DNA of 64,000 bases from Trileptium ribeirensis (GCA_030248225.1 JASANE010028382.1:1-64000), one strand, 5' to 3'; shown: positions 24,336-37,940, counted from the stretch's first letter. Numbers and translations are program-made. The notes: generated by a model not told the origin, from the sequence alone.

Positions 24336-26539
24336 AATTATGCTAAATCAGGACCTAAAATGTTTAGCATAAATTAAGCTTAAAACTTAAAATTTAAACA
24401 TATTACTAATACTGAGTAGGTTTTTAGTATTGATTTTGCTGCTTACATTATTTAGCATAATTATACTTCAACGTCAGCATTAATAAAGCTTAATATTAAG
24501 CAAAATATTTTGCTAAAGTTTGCAATAAAACCATAATTATGTTACAAATTAAGCACAAGTGTGCAAGCTCCGCCGGGACCGGGGCTAGCAAAAAAAGCAC
24601 TGTGTTTTTCTATTTTCTATGAAAAAGTAAATTTAGGGGCTATGCCCGTTTATAAATACTAAATTTACCAGGTGTGATGTCTTTCTATAATGAATACATT
24701 AAAGGAAAAAGCTACTGTTTCTGAATAATTTCGCAATAACTATTATAAAAAAATTCAAACAGCTAGCTAGTTATTTGGCTGTTATGCGGAAGTGTTGTAA
24801 CTATGTTGTGCGCAATGTTTTTATACGATGGCTTTATAAAACGTTTCTGGCGTGTAGGTTCATTTGGTTGCTACTCTTCTAAGCGATCGAACGCACGCTA
24901 AACGTAACTTGAAGGTCATAAGAGTGCTATAACGGCGCTGCTGATGGTTTTCAGGATTTTTGGAACGGGTTTTCAGCATTTTCTATAACATTTGACAAGA
25001 CGTCATGATACTAAGACTCAGAAATAGGGCCTTAGCCCCAGAATATTTTATACTATATATATACGACATTAATTTGCACTGTCCTATCTAGTAGCAAGCA
25101 TTATATCTTCAGCTAAAGCTCTAGATTGTTTATCTGTTTTACTAATTTGGTACCAAAATATTTTTTCTGAAACAGTAGCCGTGCCCCCGGTACCTAAATT
25201 TTACCTTTACCGGGGCCGAGGCTGCGATGTTGCCCCGGGCACGGAGATAAGCTTCGGTACATCTCTAGTCTTAACAATGTTATTTGTTTCACAAAATATA
25301 CCTATATTATATGCTATCATTCCTTAATAGGTCTTCTTCTGAACGATCATTTATATCGAAATTATGTGATATTTTGTTCAAGTAAATGAATATAAAGCTA
25401 GTCATGCCGTTATGATAAGTCTTTCGACGAAACCTCACTAATCACCTTAATTGTGTCGCGTATGGGACAGGTACAAATGTATGCTGTCTACTGATGTGTT
25501 TTGTATAGTTAGTAATTAGCAGCTTAAGATTTCACAAATTCATGACATAAAATAGTAATAAACTGTGCGTTGTGTGACTATTTTAACGTTCCTTGCGGGT
25601 ACGTAATATATAACATTGTAATTTTTGAACACTGATATAATTGTTATGCAGCTGTTGCAACTATCATTCGTACTTTTAAATATATACTAATGTGGAATTT
25701 GTGATCGTACAGCAGTCAACAGTCTTCGTCATGCTACGGCTTCCGGGACTATAATTATTCTGGATTACATATTATATAATTGCGAAATTGTGTTTCTTCG
25801 AATATATTATGACTAGCAATATGAGCTTTTTTAAAGATTGGGAGTTCAAAATTTCAACTGTATGATTACTACATACATCACTATATTTGTCAAAGTCTTG
25901 CAAAATATAAATTTGTGACGTCAATTCATTTTGAGGGGTAGCTAACAATAATTCGTAGTTTGTATGAATGCCGTAAAATACACTCTATATTCACTTGCAC
26001 CACGGGCTGTTAGCCAAATTCGTTGTGCACTGCTTAAGGCAAACATTTGGATGAAATGCCGATCCAAATTATATATTCCCAACTAAAACATGTGAATCTG
26101 GAGCACTAAATTCCCTAAAATAACGTAATTTTTGTGGGTAGCAAATTCATAGATTTTATAAAAAATAATATGTTATAACATATTATTTCATAGCGTAGAT
26201 ATATAGTCCCCTAGTTGTATGTATATAGTTATTATTACTGTTAGGTGCAAGTTAACGTGTTACGTCGGCGGTCCAAATTTTCATTTTTTAAATTATCGTT
26301 TCTGCTTTTATTACGTAATCAGGCATCAGATCTCGTATTTTTCCGATTTTGGTTTCTTTTTCAAACAGTTATATGTTTTTTGTTAATTCGACGACCAGGG
26401 TGGTTAGTATTTTTAAATTGTGGGTGTTGAGATGACATATTCAGTTTATATACTATAAAGTGGGTCAAGCCCCGATTGCGCAGCCAGCGGCATCGCTGCG
26501 AGCAAGCAACGTTTATAGTCACAAATACGTTTCATCAAA
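24336..26539. other. no recognisable gene
   Basis: AT-rich. The word TAGCATAATTA and its inverse recur at 24339-24545, probably a decayed MITE. A perfect AT palindrome (AATAATATGTTATAACATATTATT) is at about 26165-26188. Confidence 0.4.
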
Positions 26540-26890
26540 CTCGTCATTTTTACAGTCTCGAAAACCGTCGTGGCAGATTTAAAAACATTTACAGCATTAG
26601 ATAGAAGCCCACAAAAAAATCATGCAAATATCAATGGGAGTATAATGCCAAAATGGGTATATTGGTTACAGATACAGTCAAACAGATCACTTCATTGTTT
26701 TCAGCATCCTCGAAAACCTTAATAGCCACAAATGCGCAAATTATAACATTATGTTGAAAATCACTCATGAAATCATGTATGTCTCAAGTGAGGTGTCATG
26801 GGACACCGCGCTATTCCAAAAATCTACATTGGTCACAGATATGTTCAGCTCACATTGTTTTCTGCATCCTCGAAAACTTTTACACGTTTA
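26540..26890. repeat. degenerate tandem duplication, about 170 bp
   Basis: ATTGGTTACAGATACAGTC with CATTGTTTTCAGCATCCTCG at about 26660-26715 recurs as ATTGGTCACAGATATGTTC with CATTGTTTTCTGCATCCTCG at about 26828-26875. A weaker match, CAGTCTCGAAAACCG, is at 26552. Confidence 0.5.
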
Positions 26891-27407
26891 CAACTATATT
26901 GCCACTTGTTAAATTTTACTGTATTGCCACCTAATTTGTAACACTATATACATCTTTGCGTTTTTGGCTAACTGGTTCGTGTTTAATCAAACGTGGATCA
27001 TAGCTTTCAAGCGATATTCATTGGTTAGGCCATTGGAATATGGTGTAATTAGAATGTCACAATGTCTCGGCCCATGTTCCCATAGTCTCGTTTATATATG
27101 GTTAAAAACAACATAGTGCTGTGGATTCGGACTATTTCTGTTCCGAGGTAGGCTTTGTTTAAAATTAAGGGTGCACCTTAAGCGTAAATTAGTATAATTA
27201 TCGGGAACGACGTGGCACGTGTTCCACTTATAGGTTGGGCCCTTTTGAAGCTTTCTTTGTCCCTTATATTAATACAGGTAATCCAGTTGCGTAGTAGTAT
27301 TTTGTTGAATGATTATGTATATATGAAACAAAGACTGGTTACGCATAGCGCTATGTTAGAACTTGCTGTTGTTTCGTTTAATGCCAATTTGGAGAAGTAA
27401 AACTGTA

Positions 27408-27897
27408 ATGCAGGAATCACATTATGATGCGTGCACCCAGTGGCCACTTTAAGTATATTATTGAAACCACTACTGGACGACTATATATACAGCTAATGTG
27501 CAGTTGTTGCCCCAGATCTACATTACAAATTGTAATGGTAGCGACTATGTTAATATTTATACGTGCAGTGGCAGAGACCATATCTACACTTCCAGCGCAA
27601 TAACTATAAACTAGATAGTTCGTGTTGTAGATACCAAAAATATATTTCGTATATAATTATATTGTACATACAAATGCATGTTCCATGTTGATATAGCTGC
27701 TATGATTGCGCGTGGAACGTAGATATTGTCGTTACCATTACGCACACAATGTTGGCACAGTAAACTATCATACTTGTAATGTAGATATGGTCGCTACCAT
27801 TGCATATAGTCGTTGACTGTGCACATTTTACGTGCAATGGTTGCAACCATATTAAAGTGGCCACGAGCTGCACGCATATTTATGCTATTCCTGCATA
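27408..27897. mobile_element. inverted-repeat element, about 490 bp
   Basis: The left end reads ATGCAGGAATCACATTATGA then TGCGTGCACCCAGTGGCCAC. The right end is its near reverse complement, with GTGGCCACGAGCTGCACGCA and ATTCCTGCAT, giving inverted repeats of about 40 bases. The inside repeats a form of GTAGATATGGTCGCTACCAT at about 27780-27801, in altered form at about 27719-27741, and inverted at about 27575-27593. There is no coding capacity, so it is a non-autonomous DNA transposon. Confidence 0.65.
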
Positions 27898-28361
27898 AAT
27901 CGTATTTCCTGTGTGTGTTTTACTTTAGAGCGGTGTTCGTATTATGTTCATAAGTATAAATGATGGCATCAAAGTTTATTTATGGTGTTTTTAGTTGCAC
28001 TCATTGGGCTGTTCACAATTGATGCGGTTGGTTTTTCTGCCATTTATATCAGCTGCCAGATCGTTTAATGAGTTAAAGAACTAACAAGTACTGAGTAGAT
28101 ATGTATACACCTGCGATATGCATTTTGTGATTTTTATTTAACTCATATGTGACTCATATTTAACCACAGTTTGGCAATATTCATGCCTACATGCAGTTTG
28201 TTCATTTACTTTGTATCAAAAAAGGAACGATTTATATATTCATTTTACCAAGAGTGCTTTAGGGGCTCTTGAATGCACTCATAATGCATAATAAGGCCCA
28301 TGTCACCTTTAGGGGTGGGACGTTATAACTTTAGAAAAAAGAACAGCCTAGAGCGGCGGGT

Positions 28362-28383
28362 TCGGGGGGCGGCAGCCCCCCGA
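28362..28383. repeat. perfect G/C hairpin
   Basis: TCGGGGGGC, loop GGCA, GCCCCCCGA: nine paired bases with a four-base loop in otherwise AT-rich DNA. It could be a structural part of a transposon. No gene ends here. Confidence 0.6.
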
Positions 28384-28559
28384 CTTAGGCTTAGTACATG
28401 GTTCATGTAAGGACCTTAGCTTAGGCTAAGACTTATGCTTAGTATATCGAGAGCGGTATGGCATTGATTTCACTTCCGCCCTAAAGGTTACAGTGGTCCA
28501 TAATAATAATGCCCTCATAATGCAATCTTCATTTTACTGAGTGCCCATTGTCCAATGAA

Positions 28560-29425
28560 AACCCCACAAGATTGTGGTCAGTAAACAAAATGGTTCTTTT
28601 CATTATCTTTTCCCCAGCCCGCATTTGCCCAAAATGTTTAGGTTTTGGAAATTTTGATATTTTTGTGATCCCCGAGACCCCCACTGATCATTTCGACCAA
28701 AAATTCAATTTTTAAAATTTAAGATTTGTTCGGGTACCAAGGGCCCGCCTTGGTAACCCAAAAATTTTTCATTACAAACTGGATTTTTAACCATTCTACG
28801 CGGCTTGACGAGCTGAGTGTAATGGGGTCCGGTAGAAGCATCCTAAGTTATGGTCAAAAAGTGTTCAATTGCTGAGCCTCTCAGCTTCCGATGTTTTTGG
28901 CCATAACTTTGGATCCAGTTCTTTGTCATCTGCACGATAAACAAATTTGTAGTAAATTTAGAATATGTATCTAATAATAGTATAACGACTAAGTTCGATC
29001 TCTAAAGGTGGCCTGGAGTAATATATATATGAAACATATTACGGTTTATCAAATGCTTTTTAAACATTGAAACAACATGTACAAATACCGCATTAAATAA
29101 TCTATGGGACTGCTAGAATCACCCCATCACAAAAATTTCTAAATTTTAAAGATATAGTATAAATTTTTTTCTACGATTCGACTCTACGCATGGAGCGGTT
29201 CAGAAACTTCCGTTTTGCTCATACATGGCAATATTTTTTTCGATTTTTTCAGTTCCCAATAGTTGGCTCCTAGGTACCCAAAATTTTGGAAAAAATATTT
29301 CCTCGACAAATGCATGGTTTTATATGATTCCAGTGATGGTAAAGGTGAGCTGAGATCAAGATGGTAACCATAAAACAGAAATTTTAAGCCATAAACATAT
29401 TTTCTGAAGCGCATCATCGAGCTCG
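28560..29425. repeat. dispersed repeat, two related copies (third at 59820-60025)
   Basis: The phrase GGTACCCAAAATTTTGGAAA at about 29273-29292, followed by a TTTCCTCGACAAATGCATGG segment and then GAGCTGAG, is matched at 59920-60005 (GGTACCCAAAATTTTTGAAA, TTTTCTCGATAAATAAAT, GACGAGCTGA) and partly at 28730-28825 (GGTAACCCAAAAATTTTT, TTGACGAGCTGAG). It is an old family of unknown class. Confidence 0.5.
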
Positions 29426-29713
29426 ATGGTAGATCCGATAGATTTACTTATTGGCAGCACTTTTTTGATTATTTTTAATAATTTTCAATTCGAATTCGCA
29501 GATCAAAATTTAGTTTACGGCTGTATGGCTCAGCCGTGGTTTATATTCTGTTCCGGGTGGTGCCGACCTATGCCTTGGCCACCATGTGAATATGTCTGGC
29601 AACACTTGTGCTGGGGTAAGCCGAAAAACTCACACAGTATGGAAATTAGTGCTGTATATTCAGTACTAATTTCTTTTAGAAAATATTTCCCAGATATTTT
29701 TGCATTGTTATAG
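29426..29713 (+). other. open frame, Trp/Cys-rich, unrecognised
   Basis: Within a 95-codon frame the stretch AQPWFIFCSGWCRPMPWPPC is unusually rich in Trp, Cys and Pro, and a possible donor (GGTAAGCC) follows at about 29614. The opposite strand is also partly open. No family was recognised; it may be a fragment of the neighbouring repeats. Confidence 0.2.
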
Positions 29714-29967
29714 CGAAGAAATTAACGTCCTATACAGAAATAATTAATTTCTCTGATTCAAAATGTTAAAGGTAATTCTCTACATTCCATACTAAATTTC
29801 CATATGAGATATTTCTATGAATATTCAATATATACCAAAAATTTCTTGAACATACACTATATACTAATTTCTTTGAACATTTTGTAGAGATCACATATGA
29901 ATATCAATTCTAGCGAAACGTCAATTCGCTAGTTGGAATATGATCACAGTTTAATGACCGTTTTAAG

Positions 29968-30042
29968 CGAGTCAATGGTGTAGTGGTTAGCACGTCTGCT
30001 GCGCACACGGAAGGCCCGGTGCTCGATTCCCGGTGGATCCAT
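29968..30042 (+). repeat. tRNA-like (SINE-type) sequence
   Basis: GGTGTAGTGGTTAGCACGTC gives a good D arm and A box. GTGCTCGATTCC at 30019-30030 gives a near-consensus B box flanked by CCGG on both sides. The overall pattern recalls tRNA-Val or a similar tRNA, but the acceptor strands do not pair well and the anticodon loop is not canonical. A tRNA pseudogene or SINE head is more likely than a working tRNA. Confidence 0.42.
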
Positions 30043-30109
30043 TCTTTAGCTTGAGCGGAATTTAACAAAAATAGCTATAACATAGCTTATAGATTTACTA
30101 AATGGTAAT

Positions 30110-30500
30110 ATTAGGTCAACATCCGGTTCTTATGCATCATTCACAGTGAAGAAGTGCGTGCACGAATTGCACACCGTAAGCTATTGCAGCGCCTATGTTT
30201 TATGAAAACAACATTGCCATGACATTACGTTGTTATAACCATAGTGACATCAATAGCGCAAGCTAAGAATATTGCTGCTACAATATCATATATAATGCTA
30301 TTGCACTCTCAATATCACAAGCTAAGCATTGCCGCCACAACGGAATTGTTTTGTATTGCACTGTCATACTCTAAGCTAGAAATATCACTGCTGAAATAAT
30401 AATATTGCCTTTTATTGCTTTACATTAAAACCCCCCAGCTATTATGGTAATATTGTTTTCATAAAACATGGTAGCTGCAATTGTAATAACGGGACGCAGC
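30110..30500. repeat. dispersed repeat family A (also 41216-41256, 42076-42372)
   Basis: The left end at 30137-30191 includes GTGCGTGCACGAATTGCACACC. In inverse orientation the same block is at 42325-42366 (GGTGTGCAGTTCGTGCACGC) and at 41218-41250 (GGTGTGCAATTCGTGCACAC). The inside repeats short words around AATATTG and TTGCA(C). Probably a non-autonomous DNA transposon family. Confidence 0.55.
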
Positions 30501-30504
30501 TGCA

Positions 30505-30820
30505 TGCCGCAACATCTTAACACCATGCCCATACGACCCCAGCTATCATAACCTCGAGGGTGGACTCAAAAACTCGCTATTTTGCTAATTTAGCGATTTT
30601 CTCTTGGTCAGACCCAAGAAGCTATGGAGCTTAGCTGGCCGCAGGTGTGCTTCACGAGGTGTGTTCGGACACCGCCCGTTTGGTTACGCACGTGTCTAAT
30701 TTATGGTATGATTGCTGAGGTCCCCCAGGGAGGCTGACACTGACACCTGCGCACAGGTCATAGTGACATGCCAATATTCTTATTTCGATCTCACTTGGAA
30801 ATTGTTTGGATCTCTAGGTT
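30505..30820. repeat. dispersed repeat family B (also 62320-62620)
   Basis: About 310 bases align along their length with 62320-62620. Shared blocks in the same order include ACATCTTAACACCATGCCCA / ACTTCATAACACTAAGGTCA, CATACGA.CCCA.CTATCATAAC, a GCCGCAGG...GC block, AGGTGTGTT, GATTGCTGAGGTCC / GATTACTGAGGTCC and ACAGGTCATA. No coding potential was seen. Confidence 0.7.
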
Positions 30821-32447
30821 AATTGGTTGTGAGCACGATAGAAACCAAATAAACTGAGTTGTAATGCATGCTCAGTAAAAATTTGTCTCGGCTTTGGCCA
30901 TTTAGGGCCGGAATTCGCTCACCAAAAAGATTTGACCAATATGGCTCCGACAGTTCCCGTATGGTTTATGGCCGGATTTGTGGCGCTAAAGGATCATTTT
31001 GTATTGTGATCCGGCAATCGATTGCTTGGTGACGCTAGGGTAATTAGATTGAATAAATTTTGTATCGGTTGGTGGTGATTGCTTCATGTGAGCGTGATAA
31101 GTTTGATAATTTTGGCGGGCCTTGTTCTCGCTTCTTTCCTTGTTTCCCTTTCTCTGTGAGTTAGTGCAGGAAACAAACGGCACACGTCGAGGCTTGACCT
31201 CTGCAGGCCTCGGCGCGGGGCGCTGGTCGACTTACCGGGCAAGACATTTAAACATATAACCGCTGCCGGAAAGCGTACGCTAGACAACCCCGTTTTGATT
31301 ATCTTTTGTATTGAAGATGTGTACAGGTACGGTATGGTAACAAATGGTACAAAAAGAACACTACAGGGTAATTGTAGAAACTTTACATGATAAGGCAATC
31401 ACAAGTAGTAGAATTGATGCGTCCCATTTGCCCTAAAGTGGAGGTGTCGCAATCACTGTAAAACTGGCCTGATGGGGCCTTCCTCGGTCCTTGAGGTTTA
31501 AAAGTAACTCGAGATGAAAACGAAGGACACGGAACTTAAAATCGCCATAGCAGTCAGGAACCATTGTTCGCTCTGAATGCAGCGGTGTGGGACGGACAAG
31601 GTACATGCCAAAATAACGGGCAATAACAGCAACAAAAGCAGTATGCATGGAAATAACAGTACGACACATCTTGTATGGTACAAATATTACAAAGTATCAC
31701 TGATTATTCAATTCCTTAATTCGAGAATCGATTTGCGTAACATATCCTTTGCGGAACTTTGCTTTCATACTCGACCAGTATGAATTATAATTCCCTAATA
31801 AGATTCCAGGTTGCCGGGTGGCTATATAACTGATACGGTGGACGGGGTTGGGTACTCTCGGTTTCAGATACAAATAGTGAACAAGTGTTACGGTTAGTAT
31901 CATGATGTGTTTGACAAATCGTATGTTTCCACTGTGTATTTGATGCATGAGTGCCTTGGGGCACAACATACATTTCGGGCCACAGAGTCTGCAATGGCGC
32001 AATCCTGCACATTAAAGAATATGTTTTTGCTGGCGAGTGAGTAGAATCTGCGGGAGCGTGAGCTTAAACCAATGTAGCAATCTAAACGGCGAGGATTGCA
32101 CCATTCCATACTCCGTACCTTCCATTAAACATGAACTCTTTGCTGTAGAAACTGCTCATCCTGACATAGAGGGTCTGTGGGTAACTTCGCTCGTGACGAT
32201 GAGTAGGTCCACCATTCTAAGTAACTTTGTACTGAACTCCATCGATGTTTGGATTCGGGCATTAATAGCTTAGATTGAGTTCGCTCTACGAGGGGCAAAA
32301 TACGAGTAATTGAACAATTAATGACCACTGTCCAGAGCATAACTCCTATCCCGTCAACCTGATATTTCTAAGCGACTAATAAAAGATTGAACTTTTTACG
32401 GCGTTCAGCGCTATTCGATCGCTCACCACCGTATTCGATATTAGATG

Positions 32448-32518
32448 GGTTTCGATCCTACATGACCAAGTTCAAATTTCCGCGAAGTATATATGTGTCT
32501 TAACCACTCGACCATCCT
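32448..32518 (-). repeat. tRNA-like (SINE-type) fragment, minus strand
   Basis: Reading the minus strand, GATGGTCGAGTGGTTAAG (32516-32499) resembles the D arm and A box of tRNA-Ser or tRNA-Leu, and GGATCGAAACC (32458-32448) is a weak B box. There is no complete cloverleaf. Confidence 0.35.
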
Positions 32519-33999
32519 GTTGGTTTTTGACTGTAAAGTGGTTATGTACATAATCGACATAATTACAAACAGGTAACCGGTTGTAAGGGAAGGATATCTT
32601 GGGGTTAGCGGGTCGGGCGATTTTGAGGGTTCGTCGGGATTGGCTGATTGCGGATGCCGATGGATCAGCCGTGGTCAATCCGATATTTCAGTCCCGCGAT
32701 ACTGGGATAAATCCTCGAGGATACTCTGGTATCTCGGGGACGTGTCGATCATCTGATATAACGCCTCACGGCGATGACTGATCCACCGAACCACAAACAT
32801 GGGTACTTCTACCCTAACTTTCCCTTGAGCCGGTGCTTGGTAGGGCAGCGGCCATGGACGCACCCCTTTTTTGTTCGGGTGGAGGTCTTGGGGTGTTTTG
32901 CGCTTCTGGGGACGTTCTTAGCTAAGTAAAGTATCTTCGTTTCCACTTTATCTTTTCCATTGTCTGTGTACTAAACGAAACGGGCACAATTTAATATTGC
33001 TGTTCTGTATTTCGGATTTATAGACGAAGCCGCAACTGGGGGCTTGTACCACGGTACGCGAAGGGTTGAATAGCGACACTCTCGTGAACCTGTATCGTGG
33101 TGCGTTCATTTACTCGGAGCGACAAAGTTCACGCTCCTTGACAGTTCTGAGCTCTCGAAGCTCGGGTGAGAGGCGGGTGCATCTTCCCTTTTTATATCCT
33201 CCCGATTGGGCAGGATCTTGGATAAATTTTAGTCGGGGGCATGAGTTTGGGTTCGAGGTCGGGTTGGCCTACTTGATATTTTACTTAAAGGTCAGTTCAA
33301 GAGAAATTAGAAGATTTCTATCGTTTGAACAAGTGTTGGGTAAATAGGTCCTATTTGTTCCTAAGCTGACATTGTTATTATTATTGAATGGTCCGTCCTC
33401 ATGGCTGTCGAGCCGAAGGACCGGACATACTAAAGACCGGGGCCATAGGGTTTCGGGGTGAGGCTGAAGTTTATCATTCTTGATCGATCCTATCTCTGAT
33501 GTTAGCAATTTTGTTCATATTAGTCGTGGTTACCACCGCAGCGTGCAGTGCATAACCCAGGTAAGGTTAAGACTGAATCCGGGAGTGACCTAGTCTTATT
33601 AACAAAGAATTCCTAGGCCCAAAGGGGCGTGTTATTTTCTCATTGCGTTGCTTCCAATTTTTGCGCGGCTGGGAGCGTTCCCAGTCGATTGCCTAACCTA
33701 TTCCTAAGGAAGTACGAACGTTCCTGTGACGACCATGTAATGAGTGACCAGTACTCAATCAGAGCCATGAGTCAGGTAAGCTTAAGATTTTACTGGGTGC
33801 TTATCTAAGCGTGGTAGTTGGAGAGGTTCAGTGGTCAACGACGGTTCTATTCAAACGACGTCACCACTTTATGGACTGCAGTTGTCTCCCGGCCAATATA
33901 GTCCATGCAACCTCAGTTGGTCGGAGAGACCATTATCCTCGAAATCGGTAACTTCGGTGGAATGAATATTTCGTGGGGAAATAACCTACAACGAGGATC

Positions 34000-34247
34000 A
34001 TTGTCCTGAAGGTAGTTTACGTTTACCTTTCTGCATGCATTTTTGAATGGCCTGAGGATATACCCACGCTAATCCATATGGAATATGTTGATGGTCGTGA
34101 GTTGTTTTATGAGGCTGTGGAAACACGGGCTAGCGTTACGTTGATATTTTACAAGGTATTTATAGGCTTGGGGGCGAGTGATACGTTTGAGCAGGATTTC
34201 ACATCATCAATGCTACTTTTCGTTAGCGTGAGAGAGCTCACGGGCTA
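34000..34247 (+). pseudogene. weak reverse-transcriptase-like frame
   Basis: A plus-strand frame ending at a stop at 34245-34247 contains IPTLIHMEYVDGRELFYEAV and then IFYKVFIGLGAS. The YVDG could be a changed YVDD active site of a Copia-type RT, where a 'F.mkDLG' block usually follows some 30 residues later. A later frame with AFLGFLIVDHIEIK at about 34276-34317 recalls the FLG block. The matches are short and the frames broken, so this is only a lead. Confidence 0.18.
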
Positions 34248-35786
34248 GTCATCCAGCAAGGTGGAATGCCCAGGGGCATTCCTCGGTTTCCTCATAGTGG
34301 ACCATATTGAGATAAAGTCGACTTCTATGCAACTCCTAATGGGACAAGTTATTTTTGTGCTGATATTACCTATCGATTTTCTGACGGACCGGAGCTAATG
34401 ACCACGTGGTGAAGATAGGGTGTTCTCCTACCTAGAACGTAGGAGGGGCATTTCTCCAAGTATAATTGAGTCGGCCGGGAAGGCCTAGATTTACACTAAA
34501 AGTGGTACGTAAAATCAGCGATTTCGGTGCGAGGTTAGCATTGATGCATCTTGGGGAATAAGAGTGATTGTATAATCCTGGGTTGCTAATGTCTAGAGCA
34601 ATGATGGGACTATAATTTGAGAGATATGGGCAGATGTCCGACTGTGTATGCCCTGACAAAAACGATCTAACAGCTTACATTTCTTACTCTAAAGGGGCGA
34701 TTTGTACTAAGTTTGGGGGTGCTTTTCCGGACCGACGGTTTTATTTTGCTTAAATTAATGACTGCACAGGATAGTCCGTTTATGGGGCTATCCAAAAATT
34801 CTGGACGGGCATTCCTTCGACGGGTGGATGTTTAGCAACGGATGCTCAAAATTGGTCCAAAATGACATATAGTTATCAGGGGCAATTTTCTGCCAACCTT
34901 GAATCGCTCAATATTTACTGGCTTAGGGTTCCGGTCGATTTTGATGAGTTTTGGTGGTAGTGTAGCTCTAGAACTGTGGTAGCACTTAGGGAGGCATTTG
35001 TACAACCTTTGGATCGGGTGTTATTATGCTCTAAAAATGATTCAAAATAGCAGATTTTGGCTGAGGTACCTGTCGAATTTTTCGGGTAGAACTATTCTTG
35101 GACAGCATTTTGGGGCCGTATGGGCGTTTGCCCTACTCTTGCATCGATTGGATACGCCTTCTAAACAAGGTCCGAAGTAGAACTAGTTTTGATAGATTCC
35201 ACTGAATACCTATGAATTTCGACGTATCCTGGCCTAGGAATGAAATGGCAAGTAGGGCCCGAAATTTGAACCCGATCTTTTCCTATTTTCCCCTTCTACG
35301 TCTCTGATCCCCAATCCCCAATTTTGGTGTTTTGCTGCTCGTGTGTCGTATGTAACTGCAATGCAGTGCGATTTCCACTGCACTGTACTTCCTCGAACGA
35401 TGGTAATTTTAATATTTCCATCGCCCGTTCGGGATATAATTTGAGGGTGCAACTCTGTCATCGTGTGAGCAAAATACCTATGATGACAGAGAGAATGAAT
35501 GAATGAATGGAGGGAGAGAAATCCGAATGCAAAAAGCTGGAATACACAAATCTGAAACTGAATCTGAACCCGAGACATATATATTACCTAACGGGTCACC
35601 ATGCCGAAATAAAAAAATAAAAAACTCAGCGATCAAGTCGCTCTGAAAAAATTTGAGGGCTTTGCTCTCATCGAGTCTGAGGAAAATCTTTTCTCAGATC
35701 CGAGCTAGTTTTAAAGGGTGGGGCAGGTGCAAAAATTCATGTTTTACTACCAGGTTTGGTCTAAACCTGTTCCTGTCGTAATTTTG

Positions 35787-35862
35787 GTTGGGTTGAACCC
35801 TCGACCTCTTATTCTCTACTGATTATATCGATATAGATTCACAGCGGTTACTTGCCAATCAG
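35787..35862 (-). repeat. possible tRNA-like fragment, minus strand
   Basis: On the minus strand AACTGATTGGCAAGT could be an A box and GAGGGTTCAACCC (35802-35790) a B box, about 45 bases apart. Nothing else supports a tRNA. Confidence 0.22.
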
Positions 35863-37940
35863 TTAATAGACGAATCAGATCTATTTGCGCAATTTTGCTA
35901 GTAATGCCAGAGAGGGTCAGGTCAATCCGATGTAAACGTAATGTGGCGTATTCCCAGATCGGAAGAGACGCACGGGTTTACGCTGAACCGGCAGTTCTTA
36001 TAAGTTTGAATAACCCTATTTAAATTTCACATCCAAAGGAAGTTTTCGATGTACAGTCTGACAAATTCTCGATATAACAAGCAAACCATATGAATTTTAT
36101 CTGTATTTGGTATGATTGGGTGTACTGGTATCCGGTAAAAATAGGAATGCCCTTCAAGTGTGCAGCCTAATATCCAAATGCATCCATGGTCCGAAGAGGA
36201 AGGAGGGGCAGAATTGCTATAAAACTTAAAACAGCTCTGGCGGCTTTATTTTCGTAAGACACGTGTGTTGTTGGAATCGCGGGGTTTACGCTGACCCTGG
36301 GTGCATTTGGAGGTCGCGCTTGCTGATAAGTTCACAAATCTCCATAAAATGATGTATAAATAAAAGTTACTGTATGGTCCCGGTGTATTTTGAGGTAGGG
36401 GCATCGGCATTTGGCTATTCTCTGGTCGGTATTATTGTCAAGTAGTAAAATATAAATGAGTTGATCCAAAAATGTTGCTTTCAACCTAGAAATTCGAGAT
36501 GGAGCTAAATATGCACATACAAAAATCGCAAGCATGAAACTGATTGCATAATTATATTGAATAATGATTATCATACAAAAAGAAAGCATCATAGAAGTAA
36601 GTAAGCATTTGATAAAAAGATCCCGTGCCGCAGCAACCAATGTGAATCCCGAAACAAGTTTTCAAGCTTAGCCAACCTTAGAAATTTGTGTTTCGACCTT
36701 TGCGGGAGGTCACATTTCGGCTCGTGTGCCAGGCTTTAATGCCCAAATTTTCTTAACTCGCCTATCAATAAATTTAGATTAACTGGCCTGGGCAGAGAGG
36801 GCCCGTGGGGGCCATGCCGTTTTTTGAAAGACGTGATTCGTTCGGCTCCGATCGCGGTCCGGGCACGCAATGTTCTACTAAGATAAATAAATTTTACACG
36901 TAATTCGACATCCCAATAATTCTCGCAGCTGGTATTCCAAGTAAAGTCCGTTCACTATTAAATTTATAACCGTAATCAACTCAAGGAAAATTCTCTGCAC
37001 TCCCTAACTCTGATCAATAGGCTTGAAATTTGAATCCATAGCATCCAAAAATTTGTTTTATGGTCTACCTATGATCACGGGGAACCAGAGAGACTTCGAC
37101 CAAAATTTTCCTACTTAAGGTTCGCACAGAACTTTGGACCGAACTTTTTATAATTCCAGGAAGAACAATTGGCGTAACTATTCTAGAACTAGGGGAGTGC
37201 TATACACCGGACGGAAAGTCAACGCACGGGGTTACCTATATGCTACTATCATACTCATCATTTTGTGAATAATGTTTGCAAGTTGTTGACCTATACACGT
37301 CTAACCTTGGGGAAAATAAACCCCATTACATTGTCCTAACTTCCCACACCCATACTTACACCGTAGATCCCAGCGGGCAGCACCAGCTCATACCCCATCA
37401 CATGACACGGGACGTCATGTGGATTCCTCTCCATCCATCCTTCGATCGAAAATCCACACGAAAACCAGGAGACGTTGATAAAACAGACACTAGCTATGAC
37501 CACGGAGCCGGTCAGTAGAGTCGATTGAACTCAGTGGTGTCGAAGTCAGACTGATTCGATGTCGTCGAGCGTCACGTCCGACCTCGAAATTTTTGTCTAT
37601 ACTTTAAGATAGCGGTTTTGTCGCTATCCAATCCTAGTCGATCTTTCGTCGCCCTTTATTTGGAATTTTGCTTCCGATCGCCAATCGGAAAATTCTGAAA
37701 GTTTTGGCGCCGCTTGTCTTCCGTACACTACAGTCCCGTTAAGGAGAGCGGCACAACAAAAGATCTACACCTGCAGATCTGGGGCAGAGGTTGGAATTTT
37801 CTAGAAATTTTTCCTTTTGTTTCCGATGCTTTAATCTTTTTATTTACGTCTGACAGCCGGACGTTATCAGAAACAAAACATCTCATCAGACGGAATACTA
37901 ATTTTAATATCATACTTATTAAAATATTAACATGAACTAA

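Noticed and set aside
29968..30042. Functional tRNA-Val-like gene.
   Set aside because: Acceptor pairing is poor and the anticodon arm is not canonical, so no isotype can be assigned.
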